A stretch of DNA of 5,418 nucleotides from contig WFXK01000191.1 in NCBI GenBank assembly GCA_015490695.1, forward strand, positions 1-5,418. Direction: 5' to 3'. Each line of letters starts with the position of its first letter. Within the stretch, counting starts at the first letter, position 1. This DNA is from Bacteroidota bacterium. Lineage in GTDB: Bacteria > Bacteroidota > Bacteroidia > SpSt-205 > S141-50. The notes under the pieces are model-generated. The model did no database searches, was not told the DNA's origin, and saw only the letters and a program-made list of their open reading frames with translations. Below are positions 1 to 5,418 of the stretch, piece after piece. Position numbers and translations under genes: made by a program.

Positions 1-1549
1 CTATATACTCCTTTGCTTTTTTAATATTTCCTTTTTTATATAAAACCCAGCCATAAGTATCTAAATACGTAGGATTATTTGGATAGCGTTGAATAACGCG
101 TTTAATCATTTGTTCGGCTTTATCCAATTTTTCTTCTCGCAAAGAAAGGAAATAAGCCCAATTATTAAGTGCGATAGGGTCATCGGGAGCAATCTCTAAC
201 GCTTTTTCATAATATTCATCTGATTGTTTATAGGCTTTTAAAAAATGGCAGACATCTCCCAGAATTCTATAAACATCTAATTTAAGACTCACATCAGAGG
301 GTTCCAAGGAGAGCAAATACTCAAGGGTTTCTTTTGCTTCTTCATAACGTCTTTTTAAGTAGAGCGCCATACCTTTAGCAAAGAGTAATTCCATTCGTTC
401 AGGGTAGCTTTCTAACGCCCAATTAGCATGAACTAACACGCTGTCCCACTTTCCAAGATATTGTTCTACTTGTAAAAGATTGGTCCATATCCGAATATCT
501 GATGGGAAAGCATAGGCAGCCTTAATAAGATAGGGATAGGCTTTTTCTACTTCTCCATCGGCTAAATACAAATCAGCAAACAGCAAATGAACTTCGGGAG
601 CATCCGGATACTGCTTTTTTAATATTAAAAGATAGCGCTCAAAGTCTATCCACTGATTATCAAAATCTCCATAGAGATATAAAGAAGAAAGTACTTCTAT
701 TTTTTGTTTCATGGAAAGCGTTGGTAATTGTAACCAAGAACGAATAAAACTATCGGCTTGGCTAAATTCCATTGCTTCTAAATAAAGGGATGTCAGTTCA
801 TAGAGTGCAAAAGTATTATTAGGGTCTACGCTTAATAATATTTCTAAAAGTTGTTTTAAGGAGTCTTTAGAAACTCCAAATTCTTTTTCTAATTGGTAGA
901 GATTTTTATAATACTCTATGTTCGTTGGGTTATATTCAATGAGTCGCCATCCTTCTTGAATAGCTTTTTGGGGTTTATTCATTAGTAAATAGACTTGTTG
1001 TTTTAGTGGGATGATGGCTTCATGCATGCCTGTTGCTTTTTCTATGCTGTCTAGCATCTGCAGGGCTTTTTGTAGACGTTGGGTCATGATGTAGAACTCT
1101 GCTAAACGGAATTTAATTTCCATATCCTTAGGATGGGCAGCAGCAGCTTTTTCTAATACTTCAATCCCCTTGTCTTCGTCTCCTAATTGTACTGCTAATT
1201 GAGCATAAAGTAAAGCATACCAATAGTTATCGGGATTGAGTTCATAAGCCTTTTTAATAGCATTATAAGCTAAGTGAGGTTGGTTTTGCAAGGCATAGGC
1301 TTTAGCTAATAGAAAATAGGCTTCATGGAAAGAAGGGGCAGAAGCAACAGCGTTTTTTAGTGCTTCTATGGCATCTTTATATCGTTCTTGTGCTAAATAA
1401 ATCGTACCTTGGTAATAGTATTTTTCTGCTACTGGTGAGATTTCTGGGGTAGTAAGTGCTAAGGTTTTATCCTTGCGCTCAGAGCGAGCAGAAAACTTCA
1501 GCAGATGGCATCCACTAAGCAGCAGTAAAACAATCCACCATTTAGCCAT
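1..1549 (-). CDS. TPR-repeat lipoprotein, 3' end beyond window
   Basis: Translating the minus strand from the ATG at 1549 gives 516 codons with no stop before the window edge, so the C-terminus is missing. The protein begins with a short lipoprotein signal: MAKWW, a hydrophobic stretch of about six residues, then the lipobox L11-S-G-C14, with Cys14 as the likely lipidated residue. The residues after the Cys (HLLK) are not acidic, so surface export is not suggested; a periplasm-facing anchor is inferred. From about residue 42 the chain is built of 34-residue helix-turn-helix TPR units. The clearest are about 42-75, 76-109, 110-143, 318-351, 386-419, 423-456 and 457-491, with weaker units between. 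Such proteins are protein-binding scaffolds with no enzymatic residues. The start overlaps the stop of the upstream nucleotidyltransferase gene by 8 nt (ATGGCTAA), suggesting coupled translation. Related Bacteroidota proteins are, from memory, somewhat under 600 residues, so perhaps 50-80 residues are lost. The binding partner is unknown. Confidence 0.9.
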   Translation of the reverse strand, partial: MAKWWIVLLLLSGCHLLKFSARSERKDKTLALTTPEISPVAEKYYYQGTIYLAQERYKDAIEALKNAVASAPSFHEAYFLLAKAYALQNQPHLAYNAIKKAYELNPDNYWYALLYAQLAVQLGDEDKGIEVLEKAAAAHPKDMEIKFRLAEFYIMTQRLQKALQMLDSIEKATGMHEAIIPLKQQVYLLMNKPQKAIQEGWRLIEYNPTNIEYYKNLYQLEKEFGVSKDSLKQLLEILLSVDPNNTFALYELTSLYLEAMEFSQADSFIRSWLQLPTLSMKQKIEVLSSLYLYGDFDNQWIDFERYLLILKKQYPDAPEVHLLFADLYLADGEVEKAYPYLIKAAYAFPSDIRIWTNLLQVEQYLGKWDSVLVHANWALESYPERMELLFAKGMALYLKRRYEEAKETLEYLLSLEPSDVSLKLDVYRILGDVCHFLKAYKQSDEYYEKALEIAPDDPIALNNWAYFLSLREEKLDKAEQMIKRVIQRYPNNPTYLDTYGWVLYKKGNIKKAKEYI

Positions 1550-2549
1550 AGTAACTACGAGAAAAGTCGCTAATATCTAATTGCTGTGATGCCCCTTCTA
1601 CAACGGCGCAACTACCTACAATACTGTTTTCAAGCACTACATTTTTTATCCTTGCACCACTTTTTACAATAGTGTTTTGAATGATTGCTTTTTCTATCAT
1701 TGCGTTTTCTTCAATAGAGACAAAAGGGCCAATAACGGCATCTTTTATTATGGCACCTTCTTGGATGTATACAGGGGGGATAATCAAACAATGCTCTTGT
1801 TTTACCGATGGAGCGATTTGATGATAATTACCTTGTTGGAATAGTTTTTTTTGAGTGTCTAATATAGCGTTTTTATTTCCGCAATCCATCCATTGCTCTA
1901 CGGGTGCGGGAACTAATTTCGCACCTTGACGTACCATCCACATCAAAGCATCGGTCAATTGATATTCTCCTTTAGACTTAATCCCTTCTTTTAGTAAGTA
2001 GTTAATACCTTCTTCCAGCCATTTTCCTTCTTTGATGTAATAGATGCCGACAATAGCTAAATGGGATGGTGGGACTTCTGGTTTTTCTACTAAGTTGGTA
2101 ATATAGCCTTGTTCGTCTAATTGCACTACACCGAAGGCTGAGGGGTCTTCTACTTCTTTTACCCACAGACAACCATCTACATGACTATTAGGTTGGAAAT
2201 TTGAAAAAAACAACGTATCGGCGAAAGCGATCAAAACTTCTCCTTCTAAGGCATTAGAAGCACAATGGATAGCATGAGCAGTTCCTAAGGGCTGGTCTTG
2301 ATAAACAATGTACCCTTCAGCGTCTAATTGTTCTGCTAAATTCAACAGTGTTTTTTCATTTTGAGAGCCGAAACGTCTATGAACGACGAAATAAATACTT
2401 TCAAAAGGTTTTTGTAATTGTTTTCGTAATAGTTCGCATAAGTGGGCAACAACACTTTTACCAATGAGTTTAAAAAGTGGTTTAGGGGTACTGAGCGTGT
2501 GGGGACGCAGTCGTTTCCCTTGTCCCGCCATCGGTATAATCAAGCGCAT
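1542..2549 (-). CDS. Sugar-phosphate nucleotidyltransferase with left-handed beta-helix tail
   Basis: The 335-residue product has the RmlA/GlmU-type nucleotidyltransferase fold, which transfers a nucleotide from an NTP to a sugar 1-phosphate in the cytoplasm. Visible motifs are the N-terminal signature G9-Q-G-K-R13-L-R-P16-H-T18 followed by P22-K23-P24, the QPLGTA loop at 86-91, D111 in FADTLF, EKP at 155-157, GEYQLTD at 194-200 and W220-M-D222-C-G. D111 and D222 sit where the family has its two metal-binding aspartates. Residues about 255-320 are hexapeptide repeats (I/V at every sixth position) of a left-handed beta-helix; there is no room for a full GlmU acetyltransferase domain. I chose the ATG at 2549 because relatives start with M-K/R-L-I-I-P-M-A-G; a GTG at 2555 would add two residues. 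The preceding gene ends 10 nt upstream. The sugar and nucleotide cannot be told from sequence; glucose-1-P or mannose-1-P with dTTP, UTP or GTP are all possible. Confidence 0.92.
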   Translation of the reverse strand: MRLIIPMAGQGKRLRPHTLSTPKPLFKLIGKSVVAHLCELLRKQLQKPFESIYFVVHRRFGSQNEKTLLNLAEQLDAEGYIVYQDQPLGTAHAIHCASNALEGEVLIAFADTLFFSNFQPNSHVDGCLWVKEVEDPSAFGVVQLDEQGYITNLVEKPEVPPSHLAIVGIYYIKEGKWLEEGINYLLKEGIKSKGEYQLTDALMWMVRQGAKLVPAPVEQWMDCGNKNAILDTQKKLFQQGNYHQIAPSVKQEHCLIIPPVYIQEGAIIKDAVIGPFVSIEENAMIEKAIIQNTIVKSGARIKNVVLENSIVGSCAVVEGASQQLDISDFSRSYYG

Positions 2550-2559
2550 AAGCACAAAA

Positions 2560-2976
2560 CTAAGGTTTTTCTTTGAAACATCGCTGTAAACGCTCTTCTA
2601 TTGCCGCTGTGGTGATTAAAGTGTCTTTTTCTAAATAATGAGCTGCTAAGTAGGTCATCAAGTAGGCAATATCCGAGGGAGTGAGGTAATTCATTGCTGG
2701 CATCTCTACAGCGCTTTTTTGTATTCCATAATAAACAATACAGGGAATTTGAGCAAATAATTTTTTATTATTTTTCAGACGTTTCAAAGGCGGGTATAGT
2801 TGTTGCCATCCTTCCCCTTTTTTACCATGGCATTTTTGACAATGGTTTTTATAAACGCGCCATCCGTTGCTGTAGTATTCTTGGTAGTCCTTAGGTGGGC
2901 TGTAGCAATTAGAAAGGATAAACATGGTCAAACCGAACCAAATCGCTGAGGATTTGATAGCGTTCTTGGATGGCAT
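2560..2976 (-). CDS. Monoheme cytochrome c lipoprotein
   Basis: A 138-residue class I c-type cytochrome. The N-terminus has Lys4 and Lys8, a hydrophobic stretch from about 11 to 20 and a lipobox L21-S-N-C24, so the mature protein should be lipid-anchored and face the periplasm. Heme attaches covalently at C46-Q-K-C49-H50, with His50 as the proximal ligand. The likely distal ligand is Met92 in the EMPAM motif, followed by a C-terminal helix (LTPSDIAYLMTYL) typical of the fold; Met95 is an alternative ligand. Two more cysteines, C79 and C133, could form a disulfide; this is inference. The start at 2976 lies 68 nt inside the kinase gene but is needed for the signal peptide, since the next ATG (codon 18, at 2925) would leave too little hydrophobic sequence before the Cys. 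The role is presumably electron transfer in the respiratory chain; no oxidase, SCO or other cytochrome gene is nearby to show its partner. Confidence 0.9.
   Translation of the reverse strand: MPSKNAIKSSAIWFGLTMFILSNCYSPPKDYQEYYSNGWRVYKNHCQKCHGKKGEGWQQLYPPLKRLKNNKKLFAQIPCIVYYGIQKSAVEMPAMNYLTPSDIAYLMTYLAAHYLEKDTLITTAAIEERLQRCFKEKP
2909..2976 (-). other. 68-nt out-of-frame overlap of kinase and cytochrome genes
   Basis: The kinase stop (TAA, 2911-2909) lies well downstream of the cytochrome ATG (2976-2974). In this stretch one frame encodes the last residues of the kinase, ending RFDHVYPF, and the other encodes the cytochrome signal peptide up to its first mature residues, including the lipobox MFILSNC. 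Both readings look functional: the kinase tail continues the normal C-terminal helix of its family and the cytochrome needs this part for export. Confidence 0.8.
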
Positions 2977-3835
2977 TTTGGTTTAATTGCAGGAGTTTTT
3001 CCGGTCCAAAGGCTTCTACGCAGTAGGAAGCCATGACGGTGCCGTAAATAACAGCGTTTTTCAGATGTTCAAAGTCATAGTTTTGTACGGCGTCTAAGTA
3101 GCCGATAAAGCCACCTGCGAAGGTATCTCCTGCCCCTGTGGGGTCAAACACCTCTTCTAAAGGCAAAGCAGGAGCAACAAACACCTTATCTTTTCCGAAT
3201 AACAAAGCCCCATGTTCCCCCTTTTTAATAACAACATATTTCGGTCCTTTTTCTAAAATCCATCGGGCTGCCTTAGTTAAAGAATACGTTTGTGCCAACA
3301 TCCTTGCCTCCTCATCGTTGATAATTAAAACATCGGTTTGAGCTATGACTTTTTCTAAATCTTCTAATGTGTTTTCTATCCAGTAGTTCATAGTGTCCAT
3401 AACAATCCATTTGGGGCGTTGTTTCATTTGTTCTAAAACCGCCATTTGAATCTTGGGGTCTAAGTTTCCTAACATCACATGTTCTGCTTTGCGGTGTTGT
3501 TCGGGAACTTTGGGTTGAAACTTTGTTAAAACATTTAATTGGGTTTCCAGGGTATCTCGTGTATTCATATCTAAGTGGTAGCGTCCATGCCAAAAGAAGC
3601 TTTTTTCTTGGGGTAGGATTTCCAATCCGCTTAGGTCAATATTTTTTTTCTTAAAGGTTTCCAGCATCTCCTTAGGAAAGTCGCCGCCGATGATAGAGAC
3701 AATAGCGATGTTTTTTGTGAAGTAGCTGGCTGCTAAGGCGATGTAGGTTGCCGCACCCCCAACAATTCGTTCTGCCTTCCCAAAAGGCGTCTCAATCGTA
3801 TCTAACGCAACCGACCCGACAACTAATAGACTCAT
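2909..3835 (-). CDS. PfkB-family carbohydrate/nucleoside kinase
   Basis: The 308-residue product belongs to the ribokinase/PfkB superfamily, which phosphorylates sugars or nucleosides with ATP in the cytoplasm. Visible features are the N-terminal strand LLVVGSVALD (3-12), the GGAAT substrate-side signature (26-30), GGDFP (50-54), D147-T-M-N, the N173-D-E-E-A177 motif linked to Mg/phosphate binding, KKGEHG (204-209) and the C-terminal signature D231-P-T-G-A-G-D237-T-F-A-G-G, where D237 is the catalytic base and GAG forms the anion hole. The length is normal for the family. I start it at the ATG at 3835, not at an in-frame ATG at 3859, because relatives begin right before the LLVVG strand and this ATG overlaps the ilvE stop as TAATG. 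The substrate is unknown; the sequence does not clearly match ribokinase, fructokinase or adenosine kinase. The last 22 codons overlap the cytochrome gene in another frame. Confidence 0.92.
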   Translation of the reverse strand: MSLLVVGSVALDTIETPFGKAERIVGGAATYIALAASYFTKNIAIVSIIGGDFPKEMLETFKKKNIDLSGLEILPQEKSFFWHGRYHLDMNTRDTLETQLNVLTKFQPKVPEQHRKAEHVMLGNLDPKIQMAVLEQMKQRPKWIVMDTMNYWIENTLEDLEKVIAQTDVLIINDEEARMLAQTYSLTKAARWILEKGPKYVVIKKGEHGALLFGKDKVFVAPALPLEEVFDPTGAGDTFAGGFIGYLDAVQNYDFEHLKNAVIYGTVMASYCVEAFGPEKLLQLNQNAIQERYQILSDLVRFDHVYPF

Positions 3836-3837
3836 TA
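3833..3837 (-). promoter_or_regulatory. TAATG stop/start junction between ilvE and kinase
   Basis: The stop codon of ilvE (TAA) and the start codon of the kinase (ATG) share one base. No ribosome binding sequence is visible before the kinase ATG, so re-initiation by ribosomes finishing ilvE is the likely mode of translation. The junction also decides the kinase start, as the ATG 24 nt further up would overlap ilvE by 25 nt and add eight residues not expected in the family. Confidence 0.75.
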
Positions 3838-4902
3838 CGCATCTACAATAGTTAACCAACCATAAGGGTCTGAAACTTTGCCATAACGGATAGCGTCTAA
3901 CTTTTCTCTTAACATAGGAATGTATTCTTGTTCTTCAGGCAGATAAATATCTATTCCCTCGTAGTGGATACGGGCTACAGGCGATACAGAAGCTGCTGTA
4001 CCTGTACCAAAGGCTTCTCTTAACCTTCCTTTTTTATGCGCTTCTATGATTTCATCTATGGAAATAGGACGTTCTTCTACTTTAATCCCTTCATCTTTTA
4101 GTAATTGAATAACGCTTCGTCGCGTAACACCATTTAAGATTGTTTTACTTGCTGGAGGAGTAATCACTGTATCATCTATACGGAAGAAGGCATTCATTGT
4201 ACTGAATTCTTCTATGTATTTTCGTTCTTTTGCATCTAACCATAGGGCTACGTGGAAGCCTTCTGCACGGATTTGTTTAGCAATTAACAGCGTTGGTGCG
4301 TAGTTACCTGCCATTTTAATATAGCCAACGCCTAAGGGACACGCTCTAACGTATTGGGTAATCACTTTTGTATGAACAGCACCCGAATAATAAGGTGGAG
4401 CAGGACAAGTAAAGATAATAAAACGATAGGAGTCTGAGGGCTTCATTCCGATATAAATATCCGTGGCGAACATCAGGGGGCGGATATACAGTGCACTTCC
4501 CTCTTGTTTAGGAACCCATGCTTTATCTAATGCGACTAATTGTTTCATTCCTTCTACAAAGATTTCTTCTGGGATTTCTGCCATACAGAGTCTCCGAGCA
4601 GATAGGTTCATGCGTTCCCAGTGGTCTTTAATACGGAAGATTGCGATTTTGCCGTTTTGCAGGCGGTAGGCTTTCATGCCTTCAAAGATGGCTTGTCCGT
4701 AATGGAGTCCTGAAACAGCGGGATTGAGGACTAAGGGTTGATAAGGTACGATACGAATCGATTGCCATGTGCCGTCTTTGAAATCGGCGACCAACATGTG
4801 GTCGCTCATCTCTTTACCAAAAACTAAGTGTTCAAAGTCTACTTCGTGGATGCGCGACTGTTTACAACGTTCTATTTCAATAGAAAAAGTCGTTGCTGGC
4901 AT
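3835..4902 (-). CDS. ilvE: Branched-chain amino acid aminotransferase
   Basis: This 355-residue enzyme is a fold-type IV PLP aminotransferase of the large (human BCAT-like) subgroup. It interconverts leucine, isoleucine and valine with their 2-oxo acids, using 2-oxoglutarate/glutamate, in the cytoplasm. Visible motifs are SDHMLVADF (33-41), YGQAIFEGMKAYR (68-80), Arg104 in SARRLCM, the Schiff-base lysine K196 in YIKMAGNY, LWLD then YIEEFSTMN (229-237, with E232 at the expected cofactor-contact position), the phosphate-binding NGVTRR (257-262), and GTGTAASVSPV (299-309). The human CxxC redox switch in the last motif is absent (A-S-V-S), as is usual for bacterial enzymes. The length is normal and no key residue is missing. 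The ATG at 4902 lies 12 nt after the FKBP stop, with no Shine-Dalgarno sequence. No other ilv or leu genes are in the window, so whether it serves synthesis or breakdown cannot be judged from context. Confidence 0.96.
   Translation of the reverse strand: MPATTFSIEIERCKQSRIHEVDFEHLVFGKEMSDHMLVADFKDGTWQSIRIVPYQPLVLNPAVSGLHYGQAIFEGMKAYRLQNGKIAIFRIKDHWERMNLSARRLCMAEIPEEIFVEGMKQLVALDKAWVPKQEGSALYIRPLMFATDIYIGMKPSDSYRFIIFTCPAPPYYSGAVHTKVITQYVRACPLGVGYIKMAGNYAPTLLIAKQIRAEGFHVALWLDAKERKYIEEFSTMNAFFRIDDTVITPPASKTILNGVTRRSVIQLLKDEGIKVEERPISIDEIIEAHKKGRLREAFGTGTAASVSPVARIHYEGIDIYLPEEQEYIPMLREKLDAIRYGKVSDPYGWLTIVDA
4787..4805 (-). repeat. Perfect 7-bp inverted repeat inside ilvE
   Basis: On the mRNA strand the stretch reads GCGACCA, a five-base loop CATGT, then TGGTCGC, giving a 7-bp perfect stem about 100 nt after the ilvE start. 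It encodes part of the conserved SDHMLVAD segment and is not followed by a U-run, so it is not an intrinsic terminator. It may be a chance result of the codons used. Confidence 0.35.
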
Positions 4903-4914
4903 CGCTTTTATCGT

Positions 4915-5418
4915 TTAAGGTTTGTAGGCTTTTAATACTTCAATATCAAAAAACAAAGTAGCATTGGGGGGGATAACGCCAGGTACTCCCCGCTCCCCAT
5001 AACCCAAAGCAGGCGGAATCAACAACGTTCCTTTAGAACCTTCCTTAAAATAAAGTAAACCTTCATCCCACCCTTTAATGACCTGTCCTTTCCCTAAAAC
5101 GAACCGAAAGGGTTTCCCACGGCGATAAGAATCGTCAAAGACGGTACCATCTTCTAAATAACCCCGATAATGCACCTCTACCATCATCCCTTTTTCTAAT
5201 TGCTTTCCGTTTCCTTCCTCCTTTATTTTATATCCCAAACCTGAAGGTAAAGTCTTAAATCCTAAATAGCGTTCTTTTACACGCCACGCCCTAAGTGCCA
5301 TTTGTATAAACACCAAATCATAAGCGGCAATCTGTTTATTGTAGTTTTTTACCCATGTTGCATAAGTGCTCAAACTATCGTCTTTGGGTAAGATCACCAT
5401 AAAAGGTTTTTTCTTACC
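4915..5418 (-). CDS. FKBP-type peptidyl-prolyl isomerase, 5' end beyond window
   Basis: The C-terminal ~110 residues form a complete FKBP domain, which catalyses cis-trans isomerisation of X-Pro bonds and acts as a folding helper. Counting from the ATG at 5400, the FKBP12 pocket residues are all present: Y78 in VHYRG, F88 and D89 in VFDD, F98 in KPFRF, V107-I108 and W111 in VIKGWDEG, Y134 in GYGERG and F151 in FFDIEV, so it should be active. An 50-residue N-terminal part of mostly helical character (about 10-48) precedes the TLPSGLGYKI lead-in common in Bacteroidota FKBPs. The frame stays open above that ATG to the window edge, reading GKKKPF. No signal peptide follows the ATG at 5400, and Bacteroidota FKBPs of this type are often lipoproteins in which a Cys precedes such a short basic stretch, so I infer that the true start is outside the window. 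A cytoplasmic 161-residue protein starting at 5400 is the alternative. Confidence 0.88.
   Translation of the reverse strand, partial: GKKKPFMVILPKDDSLSTYATWVKNYNKQIAAYDLVFIQMALRAWRVKERYLGFKTLPSGLGYKIKEEGNGKQLEKGMMVEVHYRGYLEDGTVFDDSYRRGKPFRFVLGKGQVIKGWDEGLLYFKEGSKGTLLIPPALGYGERGVPGVIPPNATLFFDIEVLKAYKP

Noticed and set aside
1..1549. Repeated DNA motifs such as gctttttctaa as a possible repeat array
   Set aside because: They are codons for recurring TPR residues such as LEKA, without regular DNA spacing or identity of a true repeat array.
1845..1852. A8 run on the coding strand of the nucleotidyltransferase gene as a slippage site
   Set aside because: It reads as Lys-Lys in an intact frame and no alternative frame gives a sensible product; similar runs (3642-3649 in the kinase) are expected in AT-rich DNA.
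2694..2894. Plus-strand ORF of 66 codons
   Set aside because: Lies wholly antisense to the cytochrome gene, resembles no known family and has no gene-like context.
3138..3341. Plus-strand ORF of 67 codons
   Set aside because: Antisense to the conserved C-terminal half of the PfkB kinase; low-complexity composition expected of a shadow frame.
3312..3593. Minus-strand ORF of 93 codons
   Set aside because: Another frame of the kinase gene; rich in Arg, Ser and Thr with no recognisable fold, while the kinase frame is continuous.
3835..3859. Upstream in-frame ATG at 3859 as the kinase start
   Set aside because: It would add MVNYCRCV, which is not expected in the family and is simply the ilvE 3' end read in another frame; the ATG at 3835 fits the family start and the TAATG junction.
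4463..4669. Plus-strand ORF of 68 codons
   Set aside because: Antisense to ilvE, no recognisable protein and no start context.
4966..4972. C7 run on the coding strand of the FKBP gene as a frameshift
   Set aside because: The frame continues correctly through the conserved IPPNA motif on both sides, so no error or frameshift is indicated.

Overview
The window is a solid block of six protein genes, all on the minus strand and read from high to low coordinates. The codon use is AT-leaning, start codons lack visible Shine-Dalgarno sequences, and the protein families look like those of Bacteroidota: an FKBP isomerase, a Bacteroidota-type PfkB kinase, a lipoprotein cytochrome c, an orphan sugar-phosphate nucleotidyltransferase and a TPR lipoprotein. 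I judge a member of Bacteroidota (Flavobacteriia, Cytophagia or Chitinophagia-like) very likely, but cannot name the genus.

In transcription order: (1) an FKBP-type peptidyl-prolyl isomerase, open at the right edge (to 5418) and probably missing its true N-terminus; (2) ilvE, a branched-chain aminotransferase (4902-3835); (3) a PfkB-family sugar/nucleoside kinase (3835-2909) joined to ilvE by a TAATG stop/start; (4) a small monoheme cytochrome c lipoprotein (2976-2560), whose signal peptide is encoded inside the 3' end of the kinase gene through a 68-nt out-of-frame overlap; (5) a nucleotidyltransferase with a C-terminal left-handed beta-helix (2549-1542); (6) a long TPR-repeat lipoprotein (1549-1) that overlaps gene 5 by 8 nt and runs off the left edge.

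The longest intergenic gap is 12 nt. There is no room for a promoter or terminator between genes, and I saw no convincing one inside them. The simplest reading is one polycistronic transcript starting to the right of the window and ending to the left of it. The genes do not form one obvious pathway. There is an envelope theme (two clear lipoproteins, one possible lipoprotein isomerase, a sugar-activating enzyme) mixed with cytoplasmic metabolism (IlvE and the kinase). Genes 5 and 6 form a pair I recognise from other Bacteroidota, where related genes are usually followed by an envelope protein and an M23-type peptidase. That part would lie outside this window.

There are no RNA genes, insertion sequences, CRISPR arrays or phage genes. 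I did not find a clearly new system. The most unusual features are the overlapping kinase/cytochrome junction and the unassigned biochemical roles of the kinase, the nucleotidyltransferase and the cytochrome.
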